Notes: generated by a model not told the origin, from the letters alone. Positions 29,041-37,898 are shown, counted from the first letter of the stretch. The stretch: 64,000 nucleotides of DNA from Amycolatopsis bartoniae (GCF_014191255.1 NZ_JACHWH010000003.1:687501-751500); one strand, 5' to 3'. Translations and numbers: made by a program.

Positions 29041-29088
29041 GCGGACTCGCCCCTTCGGGTCGTGCGGGGAGCCGGGCCGGTGGTGGCG

Positions 29089-29730
29089 TCAGGACTCATC
29101 GATGCACCACTTCTGGCCCTGCTGCTTCATCGGGATCTTGGAGCTCTGTGTCTGTCCGTTATAGGTCACCGTGACCTCGACGGTGGCGGTGGTACCGCTG
29201 ACCTGGGGCGAACCGGTGACGCTGCCGTGCAGGTCGGTGGCCGAGGTCCACTGCTGCTGCAGGTTCGCCAGGTCGGCCTGGTCGGGCGCCGAGCACACCA
29301 GCGTCGCGTACTGGGACGCGCTGCGGTCGTTGAGCGAGTCGACCGCCGCCTGCGCCAGCGCCGCCGGACTGGCGCCCGGCGCCGTCTGCGCGCTCGAACT
29401 GGGCGTCGCGGCGCCCGGGGCGGCCGCGCTGCTCCCGCCGCCGTCGTTCCCGGTGAGCAGCACCAGTGCGGTCACGCCACCGGCGACCACCACGACCACG
29501 GCCGCGACGATGCCCGCGACCAGCCCGGTCCGCCGCTTCTTCGGCGGCTCGCCGACGGGACCTTCGAGACTGGGCGACCCGGCGGGCGCGGGTTTCCACG
29601 CGTCGAACTGCTGCGGAGGCGGCCCGGACTGCTGCGGCGCCTGCCCGTACTGCGGGCCCTGCGGGTACTGGCCGCCCGGCGGCCCGTACGGTCCCGGACG
29701 GCCGGCGGGGCCGGTCGGCGGGTGGGTCAT
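29089..29730 (-). CDS. Pro/Gln-rich single-pass membrane protein, paralogue of the adjacent gene
   Basis: A 213-residue protein with a short cytoplasmic Pro/Gly/Gln-rich N-terminus (about 1-60), PPKKRR, one membrane segment at about 68-92, a Ser/Ala linker and an extracytoplasmic domain of about 100 residues with Cys in LVCSAPDQ and KWCIDES. The linker is shorter and the N-terminal repeats weaker than in the 28186-29040 protein. The domain recalls DUF4878-like lumazine-fold proteins (short helix, then VEVTVTYNGQ strands), but this is a weak call. The ATG at 29730 is chosen because the longer frame is Arg-rich noise and GGGGG lies about 10 bases upstream. Confidence 0.78.
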   Translation of the reverse strand: MTHPPTGPAGRPGPYGPPGGQYPQGPQYGQAPQQSGPPPQQFDAWKPAPAGSPSLEGPVGEPPKKRRTGLVAGIVAAVVVVVAGGVTALVLLTGNDGGGSSAAAPGAATPSSSAQTAPGASPAALAQAAVDSLNDRSASQYATLVCSAPDQADLANLQQQWTSATDLHGSVTGSPQVSGTTATVEVTVTYNGQTQSSKIPMKQQGQKWCIDES

Positions 29731-30023
29731 GAGCTGTTCGCCCCCTGTCGCTTCCTCGGGCCGGTGCTGGTACGACGCGCCGGGACCCCGTCCGGTTCTC
29801 CCGCTGGCTGAATTCGCCCGGGCGCAAGGATCGTAGCGTCGCGCCCGCGTTCGTGATCGCCCCCGACGGGTGCCGCGCGTCACCGCGCGCCCCGGTGGAA
29901 GCCCTTCCCGGCCCCCCTCCGGAAAGCGCTCACCCGGGGCGACAGCACGCCTTCGGCCGTCGCGGCGGCGGCGACACGCCGGAAGATCAGCGAGTTTTCC
30001 CTTGGTTTGGCGGCCTTTCCGCG

Positions 30024-30050
30024 GGGAACTCGGCGGGTGAACGTCCGGTT
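30024..30050 (+). promoter_or_regulatory. Possible SigR/SigH-type ECF promoter upstream of arc
   Basis: GGGAAC (30024-30029), 18 bases, GTT (30048-30050) resembles the thiol-stress sigma factor pattern GGGAAT-N18-GTT. It would give a leader of about 240 bases before arc. The rest of the 563-base gap 29731-30293 shows no convincing gene; TACCGT at 30258-30263 is a second candidate -10 box close to arc. Confidence 0.3.
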
Positions 30051-30293
30051 AAGCCTGGGTGGGGTGGGTGGTGACATGGGTGAACAGCCGACAGCCCGGT
30101 CGGCCGCCGACCGTGGCCCTGGTTCTACGGAGAGTAGTTCCCCGAGCGATTTCACAGGCACCGGGACGGGCGCTTGTGCGGGGCGTGAGTTCGTGTATCC
30201 GGTCCGACGCGCCGATCCTGTGATGCGGATAGGGCTTTTCATGTCGGTGATCGCCGGTACCGTGGATGAAAAGCACTCCGAGGAGGTGCCGAC

Positions 30294-32102
30294 ATGCAAC
30301 ACGACCTTCCCGGAGGTCGGCATGGAGAAGCCGACCCTTCACAGACGACTGGAGCAGGAACGACGCCCGACGACTACGCGCGGCAGATGCGCTTCCTCGA
30401 GGAGGAAGTGGCCTTGCTGCGCCGGAAGCTGACCGATTCACCCCGCCAGAACCGCGTGCTGGAGCAGCGCCTCGCCGAGGCGTCCGAGCGCATCGCGCAG
30501 CTCACGGAGCGGAACAGCAAACTGGTCGAGACCCTGCGCGAGGCGCGCGGCCAGCTGCTGGCGCTCCGCGAGGAGGTCGACCGCCTCGCCCAGCCGCCCA
30601 GCGGCTACGGCGTGTTCGTCGAAGCCTTCGAGGACGGCACGGTCGACGTGTTCACCGCGGGCCGGAAGATGCGGGTCTCCGTGTCCCCGGCCGTCGAGGT
30701 CGACACGCTCCAGCGTGGTCAGGCGCTCCGGCTCAACGAGGCGCTGACCGTGGTCGAGGGTGGCGGCTTCGAGCGCACCGGCGAGGTGTGCGCGTTGCGC
30801 GAGGTGCTCGCTCCCGAGGTCGAGAACGGGGCGCACCGGGCGCTGGTCGTCGGGCACGCCGACGAGGAGCGCGTGGTCTGGCTGTCGGACCCGCTGGCCG
30901 CGCAGTCGCTCAAGCCGGGCGACTCGCTGCTGGTGGACTCGAAGGCGGGCTACGCCTACGAGCGGGTGCCCAAGGCCGAGGTCGAGGACCTGGTGCTCGA
31001 AGAGGTCCCGGACGTGCGGTACGAGGACATCGGTGGCCTCGGGCGGCAGATCGAGCAGATCCGCGACGCGGTCGAGCTGCCGTTCCTGCACGCCGACCTG
31101 TACCGGGAGTACGAGCTGCGCCCGCCCAAGGGCGTCCTGCTCTACGGCCCGCCCGGCTGCGGCAAGACGCTGATCGCCAAGGCGGTCGCCAACTCCCTGG
31201 CGAAGAAGGTGGCCGAGGCCCGTGGTGACGGCGGGGCGGCGGAGGCCAAGTCGTACTTCCTCAACATCAAGGGCCCGGAGCTGCTCAACAAGTTCGTCGG
31301 CGAGACCGAGCGGAGCATCCGCCTGATCTTCCAGCGGGCCCGGGAGAAGGCGTCCAACGGCACCCCCGTCATCGTCTTCTTCGACGAGATGGAGTCGATC
31401 TTCCGCACCCGTGGCAGCGGCGTGTCCTCCGACGTGGAGACCACGATCGTGCCGCAGCTGCTGGCCGAGATCGACGGTGTGGAGGGGCTGGAGAACGTCA
31501 TCGTCATCGGCGCCTCCAACCGCGAGGACATGATCGACCCGGCGATCCTGCGGCCGGGCCGGCTGGACGTGAAGATCAAGATCGAGCGGCCCGACGCCGA
31601 GGGTGCGAAGGACATCTTCTCCAAGTACCTGACCGACGGCCTGCCGATCCACGCCGACGACCTCGCCGAGTTCGGCGGGGACACCCGGGCGACGATCGAC
31701 GCGATGATCCAGCACACGGTCGAGCGGATGTACGAGGAGACCGACGAGAACCGGTTCCTCGAGGTCACCTACGCCAACGGCGACAAGGAGATCCTGTACT
31801 TCCGCGACTTCAACTCGGGCGCGATGATCCAGAACATCGTGGACCGGGCGAAGAAGTCGGCGATCAAGTCGGTGCTCGAGACCAAGCAGCCCGGGCTGCG
31901 GGTGCAGCACCTGCTCGACGCGATCGTGGACGAGTTCGCGGAGAACGAGGACCTGCCCAACACGACGAACCCGGACGACTGGGCCCGGATCTCCGGCAAG
32001 AAGGGCGAGCGGATCGTCTACATCCGCACGCTCGTCACCGGCAAGAACCAGGACTCGGGCCGCGTCATCGACACGGCGACCAACACCGGTCAGTACCTGT
32101 AG
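30294..32102 (+). CDS. arc: Proteasome-associated AAA+ ATPase ARC/Mpa
   Basis: Hexameric unfoldase that binds pupylated proteins and threads them into the PrcBA core. The 602 residues show an N-terminal coiled coil (about 25-80, [17 protein letters not shown]), which captures Pup; two OB folds (about 90-235); and one AAA+ module with Walker A GPPGCGKT (about 285-292), Walker [11 protein letters not shown] and the Arg-finger region [15 protein letters not shown]. The C-terminus GQYL is the docking motif that opens the 20S gate. GAGGAGG lies about 7 bases before the ATG. It is followed by a strong hairpin, so it is transcribed separately from the dop-pup-prcBA genes 3 kb downstream. Confidence 0.97.
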   Translation: MQHDLPGGRHGEADPSQTTGAGTTPDDYARQMRFLEEEVALLRRKLTDSPRQNRVLEQRLAEASERIAQLTERNSKLVETLREARGQLLALREEVDRLAQPPSGYGVFVEAFEDGTVDVFTAGRKMRVSVSPAVEVDTLQRGQALRLNEALTVVEGGGFERTGEVCALREVLAPEVENGAHRALVVGHADEERVVWLSDPLAAQSLKPGDSLLVDSKAGYAYERVPKAEVEDLVLEEVPDVRYEDIGGLGRQIEQIRDAVELPFLHADLYREYELRPPKGVLLYGPPGCGKTLIAKAVANSLAKKVAEARGDGGAAEAKSYFLNIKGPELLNKFVGETERSIRLIFQRAREKASNGTPVIVFFDEMESIFRTRGSGVSSDVETTIVPQLLAEIDGVEGLENVIVIGASNREDMIDPAILRPGRLDVKIKIERPDAEGAKDIFSKYLTDGLPIHADDLAEFGGDTRATIDAMIQHTVERMYEETDENRFLEVTYANGDKEILYFRDFNSGAMIQNIVDRAKKSAIKSVLETKQPGLRVQHLLDAIVDEFAENEDLPNTTNPDDWARISGKKGERIVYIRTLVTGKNQDSGRVIDTATNTGQYL

Positions 32103-32123
32103 ACAGGTCGCGGGACAATTGCA

Positions 32124-32159
32124 CGGAGGCCGCCGATCCACCCGGGTCGGCGGCCTCCG
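32124..32159. terminator. Terminator hairpin between arc and converging gene
   Basis: A 13-base perfect stem (32124-32136 with 32147-32159, CGGAGGCCGCCGA and complement) with a 10-base loop, placed between two converging genes and able to serve both. No T run follows. Confidence 0.7.
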
Positions 32160-32164
32160 CCGTG

Positions 32165-32440
32165 TCAGGGGCGTGCCGCGCGCCGGCCCGCCCAGCCGGC
32201 GAGCAGCAGCCCGCCGAGGACGACCAGCGCGCATCCGGCCATCACCGGGACGTGTGGTCCCTCGCAGGACACGGAGTCCGCGGTGCAGCTGCGGAACGGG
32301 CCGCCCCGGCCGCTCGAGTCGTACCGCCCGGACGCGAACAGGAACGCCAGCACCGCGACCGCGTGCACGGGGGCGAGCACCACCGTCACTCCCACCGCGG
32401 CCGCCGCCGCGCGCGACCAGCGGACGATCTTTCCCGGCAC
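32165..32440 (-). CDS. Small hypothetical membrane protein, two TM segments
   Basis: A 91-residue protein with membrane segments at about residues 10-35 (AAAAAVGVTVVLAPVHAVAVLAFLF) and 65-83 (VMAGCALVVLGGLLLAGW). The loop between, about 30 residues, holds two cysteines (RSCTADSVSC) and is probably outside, possibly disulphide-bonded. It ends in a basic RRAARP tail. The GTG at 32440 is the first start giving a compact membrane protein; the frame continues far upstream but as shadow of other genes. No family is recognised. Confidence 0.55.
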   Translation of the reverse strand: MPGKIVRWSRAAAAAVGVTVVLAPVHAVAVLAFLFASGRYDSSGRGGPFRSCTADSVSCEGPHVPVMAGCALVVLGGLLLAGWAGRRAARP

Positions 32441-32500
32441 GTTCGGAAGACGCTTTCCGGCGAAGTGGGTTGCCCGCCGTGTCGGACCCCTCCGCCGGGT

Positions 32501-32517
32501 GTATAACGGCCTATACT
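32501..32517 (+). promoter_or_regulatory. Leaderless -10 box TATACT with overlapping inverted repeat
   Basis: GTATA-N6-TATAC (32501-32516) is an inverted repeat covering the -10 box TATACT (32512-32517), which is followed by 7 bases and the GTG at 32525. The decamer GGTGTATAAC at 32498-32507 recurs at 32861-32870 over the stop codon of the gene, suggesting a second binding site for the same regulator, perhaps the gene product. Confidence 0.5.
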
Positions 32518-32524
32518 TCACTGC

Positions 32525-32869
32525 GTGAGTGAGCCCGAACCGTTCCGTCCGCACGCGCCCGTCACGGCCGCCGACGTGCTTGCCTGGCTGGAGGAGACCG
32601 CCGAGGCCGTCGCGGCCGGGCAGGTGGACGCGGACGACCTGATCACCGTCCTCGGCGAGCTGCGGCGCGCTTCCGCGGCCTGCGCCGATGCCTCCGACTG
32701 GGCGCTGCTCGCCGCGCGGGAGCAGGGGGCCAGCCTGCGCCAGATCGCGCCCGTCTTCGGCAAGGGGTACGTGCGCGCCCCGGCGGCGCGGCTGGAAAAG
32801 CTCCACCGGCAGGCGTTGTCGTCCGCCCAGTGGTTGGAAATACTCCGGCAGCGCGCCGACGGTGTATAA
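32525..32869 (+). CDS. Small protein with predicted helix-turn-helix
   Basis: A 114-residue, mostly helical protein. Residues about 60-98 (DWALLAAREQGASLRQIAPVFGK ... AARLEKLHRQ) look like a helix-turn-helix of the sigma region 4/MarR-like kind, with an N-terminal helical hairpin before it. No membrane or secretion signal. The GTG at 32525 follows a near-consensus TATACT -10 box by 7 bases, and an inverted repeat covers the promoter, so it may regulate itself. The downstream aldo/keto reductase begins 71 bases after its stop and is a candidate target. Function is inferred only from shape. Confidence 0.7.
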   Translation: MSEPEPFRPHAPVTAADVLAWLEETAEAVAAGQVDADDLITVLGELRRASAACADASDWALLAAREQGASLRQIAPVFGKGYVRAPAARLEKLHRQALSSAQWLEILRQRADGV

Positions 32870-32940
32870 CCACCTGGACGGCGAGACATAGAACTTCCTT
32901 ATGTCCCGTCGCCGGGACACCGCGAGGGAAGGGGCAGGCC

Positions 32941-33867
32941 CTGCGTATCGGACTCGGCTTGGCCGCTCTGGGCCGGCCCGCGTACATCAACCTGGGGAGA
33001 GCCGAGGAGCTACCCGCGCAACGGGACGTCGACGCCATGCGGCGCGCCACCTACGCGGTGCTCGACGCGGCGTACGCGGCCGGCGTCCGCTGGATCGACG
33101 TCGCGCGCTCCTACGGCCGCGCCGAGGAGTTCCTGGCCGGCTGGCTGGCCCGCCGCGAGCACCACGACCTGACGATCTCCAGCAAGTGGGGCTACACCTA
33201 CGTCGGCGCGTGGCGGATGGACGCCGCGATGCACGAGGTCAAGGAGCACTCGGCGAGCAGCTTCTCCCGCCAGTGGTCGGAAAGCCGCGCGCTGCTGGGT
33301 TCGGCGATCAACCTCTACCAGGTGCACTCGCTCACCGTCGACAGCCCGCTGTTCACCGACGAGCCGCTGCAACGCGCGTTGTCCGCGCTCGGCGACGACG
33401 GCGTGCGCGTCGGGTTCTCCACGTCCGGCCCGCGCCAGGGCGAGGTGATCCGCCGGGCCTTCGACCTCCAGGTGGCGGGACGGCCGATCTTCACCGCCGT
33501 CCAGTCCACCTGGAACGTGCTGGAACCGTCCGCCGGGCGCGCGCTCGCCGAGGCGCACGCGGCGGGGAACCTGGTGCTGGTCAAGGAAACCCTGGCCAAC
33601 GGCAGGCTCGTCGTGGCACCGCCCGCGGTGCTGGGCCGGATCGCGGCCCGGCACGGCGTCGGCCCGGACGCGGTCGCCGTCGCCGCGGTACTGGCCCGGC
33701 CGTGGGCCGACGTCGTCCTCGTCGGGCCCGCGAGCCCGGCGCAGCTGTCCTCGAACCTCGGCGCCACCGGGCTGAACCTGGCCGACGGGGAGCTGCGCGC
33801 GCTCGCGACGCTCGCCGAGACACCGGGGGAGTACTGGGGTCGGAGATCCTCTCTGCACTGGCGGTGA
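32941..33867 (+). CDS. Aldo/keto reductase family protein, probable CTG start
   Basis: A 308-residue AKR barrel protein. Catalytic residues appear as Asp in GVRWIDVARSYG (Tyr four residues on) and Lys in ISSKWGYTY; the equivalent of the catalytic His lies in YQVHSLT. NADP(H) binding loops are at the C-terminal side (VLVGPASPAQLSSNL). The conserved protein begins at RIGLGLAALGRPAYINLG. No ATG, GTG or TTG lies there: the frame offers GTG at 32830, inside the preceding gene, CTG at 32941, or TTG at 32959. GGAAGGGGCAGG just upstream makes the CTG at 32941 the best placed start. Substrate unknown. Confidence 0.82.
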   Translation: MRIGLGLAALGRPAYINLGRAEELPAQRDVDAMRRATYAVLDAAYAAGVRWIDVARSYGRAEEFLAGWLARREHHDLTISSKWGYTYVGAWRMDAAMHEVKEHSASSFSRQWSESRALLGSAINLYQVHSLTVDSPLFTDEPLQRALSALGDDGVRVGFSTSGPRQGEVIRRAFDLQVAGRPIFTAVQSTWNVLEPSAGRALAEAHAAGNLVLVKETLANGRLVVAPPAVLGRIAARHGVGPDAVAVAAVLARPWADVVLVGPASPAQLSSNLGATGLNLADGELRALATLAETPGEYWGRRSSLHWR

Positions 33868-33920
33868 GGCGTTGGGCTAGTCTCGGCGCCCCAGCACGGA
33901 TCACGGAGGGGAACGACACG

Positions 33921-34550
33921 GTGCGTCATGGACGGGTAGTGGTCCTGAGCGCGGTGCTGCTGACCGGCCTGGCCGGCTGCGCCGACCGTCCCAACGATCT
34001 CGAGACCTACTACGACAAGCCGGACACCCCCGCCACCACGAGCACGCCGGCGCCCGCGACCGCCCAGGGCGCGCCCGCGGACCCGGCCGCGGCGGCGAGC
34101 AGCAGCGCCCGGCAGGCGATCGCCGAACAGGTCTCCGCCGCCGTGCTGACGAAGGGCGACCTCGCGGGGGAGGGCGTGCACGCGGCCACGCAGCGGGCGG
34201 AGAACGGCGCCTGCTTCGCCGCCGTGCCCGCGGGCGACCCGCGCGGCGCGAGCTGGACCTACCCCAGCGGCTCGACGTTCACCCAGCAGGTCACCGGCTA
34301 CCTCGACGAGTCCGCGGCCGACGTGCTCGCCCGCGTGCAGTGCGAGGGGCAGAAGCTCACCGTGCCGCTGCCCGCCGGCGCGGAGGCGGTGCGCGGCTGG
34401 TGCGCGAGCGGCACCTGCACGGTGCTGCTGGCGGCCGGGCACGTGCTGTCGGGACTGCAGGTGCAGGCCACGACCACCACGCGGGCCTCGGACGCCATCA
34501 AGGGCCTCGCCCCGTTGGCGGCCGGAAAGCTGCCCACCACTCAGGGATAG
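33921..34550 (+). CDS. Lipoprotein of unknown function
   Basis: A 209-residue exported lipoprotein. The signal peptide ends in the lipobox LAGC with Cys20 lipidated. A Thr/Pro/Ala-rich linker (about 30-62) leads to a globular domain of about 140 residues with four cysteines (NGACFAAV, RVQCEGQ, GWCASGTCTV), which can form two disulphides. GGAGGGG lies about 8 bases before the GTG. TAGTCT at 33878-33883 is a likely -10 box. The 3' end overlaps the converging NUDIX gene by 10 bases. The fold is not recognised; it is a typical substrate-binding or envelope-sensing size. Confidence 0.82.
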   Translation: MRHGRVVVLSAVLLTGLAGCADRPNDLETYYDKPDTPATTSTPAPATAQGAPADPAAAASSSARQAIAEQVSAAVLTKGDLAGEGVHAATQRAENGACFAAVPAGDPRGASWTYPSGSTFTQQVTGYLDESAADVLARVQCEGQKLTVPLPAGAEAVRGWCASGTCTVLLAAGHVLSGLQVQATTTTRASDAIKGLAPLAAGKLPTTQG

Positions 34551-35047
34551 CGGCGGAACCACTCCAGGATCCCCGCCCGCCCGTCCGGGATCAGCGGGCT
34601 GCCGGGGTCCCGCGCCCACTCGCGCAGCTCGCCGAGCGGCAGCCAGCGGCCTTCGACGATCTCCTCGGGCTGGTGCACCACCGGGCCGTCCCAGCGTGCC
34701 TCGTAACAAAAGTTGTGGCACCGCAACGGCGGCTGCTCGAAGACGTGCGTGAACAGCGGGGTCAGCGCCACGCCCCGCACGCCCAGTTCCTCGGCCAGCT
34801 CCCGGAAAGCGCATTCTTCGGGCGTCTCACCGGCGGCCACCACGCCGCCCGCCCAGCAGTCCCACAGGCCGGGGAACACGTCCTTGTCCGCCGAGCGCCG
34901 GTGCACGTAAACGCTTTCCCCGTCGCCCGAACGGAGCAGTACCTCGCCGGTCGCGTGCCACAGCCCCCGGGCCCGCACGTCCGCCCTGGTCGTGCTCCCC
35001 GTCACCCGGCCGGTCTCGTCGTAGACGGCCACCAGCTCTTCGCGCAC
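34541..35047 (-). CDS. NUDIX hydrolase
   Basis: A 168-residue NUDIX protein with a perfect box, Gly-x5-Glu-x7-Arg-Glu-x2-Glu-Glu-x-Gly, in GVVAAGETPEECAFRELAEE followed by LGV. The flanking FPGLWDCWAGG and the His-rich LRCHNFCYEA resemble the IPP isomerase-like/YfcD branch, which hydrolyses nucleotide or isoprenoid diphosphates. The GTG at 35047 gives REELVAVYDETG, the usual N-terminus of that branch, and a TAGGGT -10 box (35056-35061, minus strand) ends 8 bases before it. It is divergent from dop with 90 bases between starts; no functional link to pupylation is evident. Confidence 0.9.
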   Translation of the reverse strand: MREELVAVYDETGRVTGSTTRADVRARGLWHATGEVLLRSGDGESVYVHRRSADKDVFPGLWDCWAGGVVAAGETPEECAFRELAEELGVRGVALTPLFTHVFEQPPLRCHNFCYEARWDGPVVHQPEEIVEGRWLPLGELREWARDPGSPLIPDGRAGILEWFRRYP

Positions 35048-35125
35048 GGTTGCCGACCCTACGACGGGAGAGTGGTTTACCGCCTCGCAACCCGGAGGCC
35101 GCGCACCGGCGCCCGCGGCGGTGCG

Positions 35126-35131
35126 TAGGCT
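35126..35131 (+). promoter_or_regulatory. -10 box TAGGCT of dop, leaderless
   Basis: TAGGCT is followed by 6 bases and the ATG at 35138. Confidence 0.6.
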
Positions 35132-35137
35132 TGGCAC

Positions 35138-36640
35138 ATGCGGCGGATCATGGGAACCGAGGTCGAGTACGGCATTGCGGTGCCGGGCGACGCCACCGCG
35201 AACCCGGTGCTCACCTCCACACAGGTGGTGCTGGCGTACGCGGCGGCGGCCGACATCCCGCGGGCGCGCCGGGCGAGATGGGACTACGAGGTCGAGTCCC
35301 CGCTCCGGGACGCGCGCGGGTTCGACCTGGCCGGCCCCGGCGGGCCCGGCCACGACCCCGACGTCGAGGACCTCGGCGCGGCCAACGTCATCCTCACCAA
35401 CGGCGCCCGGCTCTACGTCGACCACGCCCACCCCGAGTACTCCGCGCCCGAGGTCACCAACGCGCGCGACGCCGTGATCTGGGACAAGGCGGGCGAGCGG
35501 GTGATGGAGGAGGCCGCGCGCAAGGCCGCCACTGTGCCCGGCCAGCCGCCCCTGCAGCTGTACAAGAACAACGTCGACGGCAAGGGCGCCAGCTACGGCA
35601 CCCACGAGAACTACCTGATGAACCGGTCGACGCCGTTCACCTCCGTCATCAGCGGGCTCACGCCGTTCTTCGCCTCGCGCCAGGTGGTCACCGGCTCCGG
35701 CCGCGTCGGCATCGGCCCGCAGGGCGAGGAGGCCGGGTTCCAGCTGTCGCAGCGCTCGGACTACATCGAGGTCGAGGTCGGCCTCGAGACCACGCTCAAG
35801 CGCGGCATCATCAACACCCGCGACGAGCCGCACGCCGACGCGGACAAGTACCGCAGGCTGCACGTCATCATCGGCGACGCGAACCTGGCCGAGTACTCCA
35901 CGTTCCTCAAGGTCGGCACCACCGCGCTGGTCCTGGACATGATCGAGGCCGGGCAGCGGTTCGACGACCTCAAGCTCGACGAGCCGGTCCGCGCGGTGCA
36001 CCAGATCAGCCACGACCCGACGCTCAAGACGAAGGTCGCGCTGGCCGGCGGCAAGTCCTACACCGGGCTGGAGATCCAGTTCGCCTACCACGAGCTCGCG
36101 GCGGCGCACCTGGAGCGCGAGGGCGGCGACGAGCAGTCCAAGGAGGTCCTGCGGGTCTGGGGCGAGATCCTCGACGCGCTGGCCCGCGACCCGCAGGAGT
36201 GCGCCGACCGGCTGGACTGGCCCGCGAAGCTGCGCCTGCTGGAGGGCTACCGGCAGCGCGACCAGCTGAACTGGGCCGCGCCGCGGCTGCACCTGGTCGA
36301 CCTGCAGTACTCCGACGTGCGGCTGGACAAGGGCCTGTACAACCGCCTGGTCACGCGCGGCTCGATGAAGCGGCTGGTCAGCGAGGACGAGGTCCGGCAC
36401 GCGATCACCAACCCGCCGGACGACACGCGCGCCTACTTCCGCGGGCGGACGCTGGAGAAGTACGCGAACTCCATCGCGGCCGCGTCCTGGGATTCGGTCA
36501 TCTTCGACGTGGGCAGGGAGTCGCTGGTGCGGATCCCCACGCTGGAGCCCCTGCGGGGCACGAAAGCGCACGTCGGGAAGCTGTTGGAGGCGTCGGCGAC
36601 GGCCGAGGAGCTCGTCGAGGCCCTCACCGCCAGCGACTGA
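35138..36640 (+). CDS. dop: Deamidase/depupylase Dop
   Basis: Converts the C-terminal Gln of Pup to Glu, making it ligatable, and also removes Pup from substrates. The 500-residue protein has the glutamine-synthetase-like fold shared with PafA: N-terminal MGTEVEYGI with the metal-binding Glu, and Asp95 in [11 protein letters not shown] as the catalytic nucleophile/base. The segment at about residues 40-80 is the Dop loop absent from Paf[23 protein letters not shown] binds ATP phosphates and metal. Pup itself is encoded 84 bases downstream. It starts from a leaderless promoter and may be read through into pup. Confidence 0.97.
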   Translation: MRRIMGTEVEYGIAVPGDATANPVLTSTQVVLAYAAAADIPRARRARWDYEVESPLRDARGFDLAGPGGPGHDPDVEDLGAANVILTNGARLYVDHAHPEYSAPEVTNARDAVIWDKAGERVMEEAARKAATVPGQPPLQLYKNNVDGKGASYGTHENYLMNRSTPFTSVISGLTPFFASRQVVTGSGRVGIGPQGEEAGFQLSQRSDYIEVEVGLETTLKRGIINTRDEPHADADKYRRLHVIIGDANLAEYSTFLKVGTTALVLDMIEAGQRFDDLKLDEPVRAVHQISHDPTLKTKVALAGGKSYTGLEIQFAYHELAAAHLEREGGDEQSKEVLRVWGEILDALARDPQECADRLDWPAKLRLLEGYRQRDQLNWAAPRLHLVDLQYSDVRLDKGLYNRLVTRGSMKRLVSEDEVRHAITNPPDDTRAYFRGRTLEKYANSIAAASWDSVIFDVGRESLVRIPTLEPLRGTKAHVGKLLEASATAEELVEALTASD

Positions 36641-36674
36641 TCCGCGCCAAGCCGTGTCCTTGCGTGTGCCCCGA

Positions 36675-36697
36675 TTGTCGTTCCCACTGGGTAGTCT
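36675..36697 (+). promoter_or_regulatory. Promoter of pup, partial RecA-NDp-like match
   Basis: TTGTCGTTC (36675-36683), 8 bases, TAGTCT (36692-36697). Six of the nine upstream positions fit TTGTCRGTG and the N8-TANNNT spacing is exact. The start would lie about 21 bases before the pup ribosome site region, giving a leadered mRNA, unlike dop and pafA. Confidence 0.45.
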
Positions 36698-36724
36698 GGA
36701 CCCAACAGCTCACCGGGAGGCGAG

Positions 36725-36916
36725 ATGGCTCAGGAAAAGATCGAAAAGCACGGCGGCGGCGACTCCGACGAGGAGCTCGAGGGCGCACCGGCCGGTCAGG
36801 AGCGCCGCGAGAAGCTCGGCGAGGACGTCGACACGATCCTGGACGAGATCGACGACGTGCTCGAGGAGAACGCCGAGGACTTCGTGCGGGCCTACGTGCA
36901 GAAGGGCGGGCAGTAG
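36725..36916 (+). CDS. pup: Prokaryotic ubiquitin-like protein Pup
   Basis: A 63-residue, acidic, largely disordered tag. It ends in Gly-Gly-Gln, so Dop must deamidate Gln63 before PafA can join it to lysines. The helix that binds the ARC coiled coil is about residues 30-52 (EKLGEDVDTILDEIDDVLEE), and the Gln/Gly/Lys-rich N-terminus is the unfolding initiator. GGAGG lies 4 bases before the ATG. It sits between dop and prcB, the classical order. Only one Lys lies near the end (Lys60). Confidence 0.98.
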   Translation: MAQEKIEKHGGGDSDEELEGAPAGQERREKLGEDVDTILDEIDDVLEENAEDFVRAYVQKGGQ

Positions 36917-36986
36917 CCCGTCCGGCCCCAGTTCTCCCCGCACCGTCCGCCCACTGACCTGAAGTTGATGGGAATCACGAGCACGT

Positions 36987-37847
36987 ATGGACAACACGCC
37001 GGGCTCTTCGGGTTCTTCGCTGCCCGCAGCCTATTTCTCGACCACCACGTCGTCCTTCGCGGAGTTCCTGCGGATGCAGGCGCCTGACCTGCTCCCGTGG
37101 CACCGGCAGACGCCGGGCGCGGCGGGCGCCGGGGTGGACGCGCCGCACGGCACCACGATCGTCGCGGTGAGCTTCTCCGGCGGGGTGCTGATCGCCGGCG
37201 ACCGGCGGGCCACCTCGGGCAACCTGATCGCCTCGCGCGACATGGACAAGGTCGCGGTCACCGACGAGTACTCCGCGGTCGGCATCGCGGGCACGGCGGG
37301 GCTGGCGATCGAGCTGGTCCGGCTCTACGCCGTGGAGCTGGCGCACTACGAGAAGATCGAGGGCGTCCCGCTGTCGCTGGACGGCAAGACGAACAAGCTC
37401 GCCACCATGGTCAAGGGCAACCTCGACGCGGCGATGGCGGGGCTGGCCGTGCTCCCGCTGTTCGTGGGCTACGACATCGAGGCCGACGACCCGAAGCGGG
37501 CGGGGCGCATCGTGTCCTACGACGTCGCGGGCGGCCGGTACGAGGAGCGCTCGGGCTACCACGCCATCGGCTCCGGCTCGCTGTTCGCGAAGTCGTCGCT
37601 GAAGAAGCTGTACGACCCGGACGCCTCGGAGGAGGCCGCGGTGCGCACCGCGGTCGAGGCGCTCTACGACGCGGCGGACGACGACACGGCCACCGGCGGG
37701 CCGGACCTGGTGCGCCGGATCTTCCCGACGGTCGTCACCATCACCGCCGAGCGCGGTGCCGAGCAGGTGCCCGCCGACCAGACGTCGGCGGTGGCCGAGG
37801 CGGTCGTCCAGGGCCGCCGCGAGCAGGCCGCGTCCGGCCGCAGCTAG
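36987..37847 (+). CDS. prcB: 20S proteasome beta subunit PrcB
   Basis: Proteolytic subunit of the 20S core. The 286-residue precursor has a 55-residue propeptide ending in PHG; self-cleavage exposes Thr56, the N-terminal nucleophile (mature TTIVAVSF). With Thr as residue 1, Asp17 (GDRRAT) and Lys33 (MDKVAVTD) fill the other catalytic positions, all present. The propeptide keeps TSSFAEFLR, the segment that helps assembly in rhodococcal and mycobacterial PrcB. It follows pup by 70 bases and precedes prcA by 51 bases, so one transcript is expected. The C-terminal tail is Gln/Arg/Ser-rich. Confidence 0.97.
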   Translation: MDNTPGSSGSSLPAAYFSTTTSSFAEFLRMQAPDLLPWHRQTPGAAGAGVDAPHGTTIVAVSFSGGVLIAGDRRATSGNLIASRDMDKVAVTDEYSAVGIAGTAGLAIELVRLYAVELAHYEKIEGVPLSLDGKTNKLATMVKGNLDAAMAGLAVLPLFVGYDIEADDPKRAGRIVSYDVAGGRYEERSGYHAIGSGSLFAKSSLKKLYDPDASEEAAVRTAVEALYDAADDDTATGGPDLVRRIFPTVVTITAERGAEQVPADQTSAVAEAVVQGRREQAASGRS

Positions 37848-37898
37848 CCCGCCCCCGCGTTCCCTTCCCGTTCCACCGAGCACTTTGGAGCCGTCACC

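Noticed and set aside
30007-30432. Small gene of 141 residues upstream of arc
   Set aside because: It overlaps arc in another frame by 139 bases, has no ribosome site and no recognisable fold.
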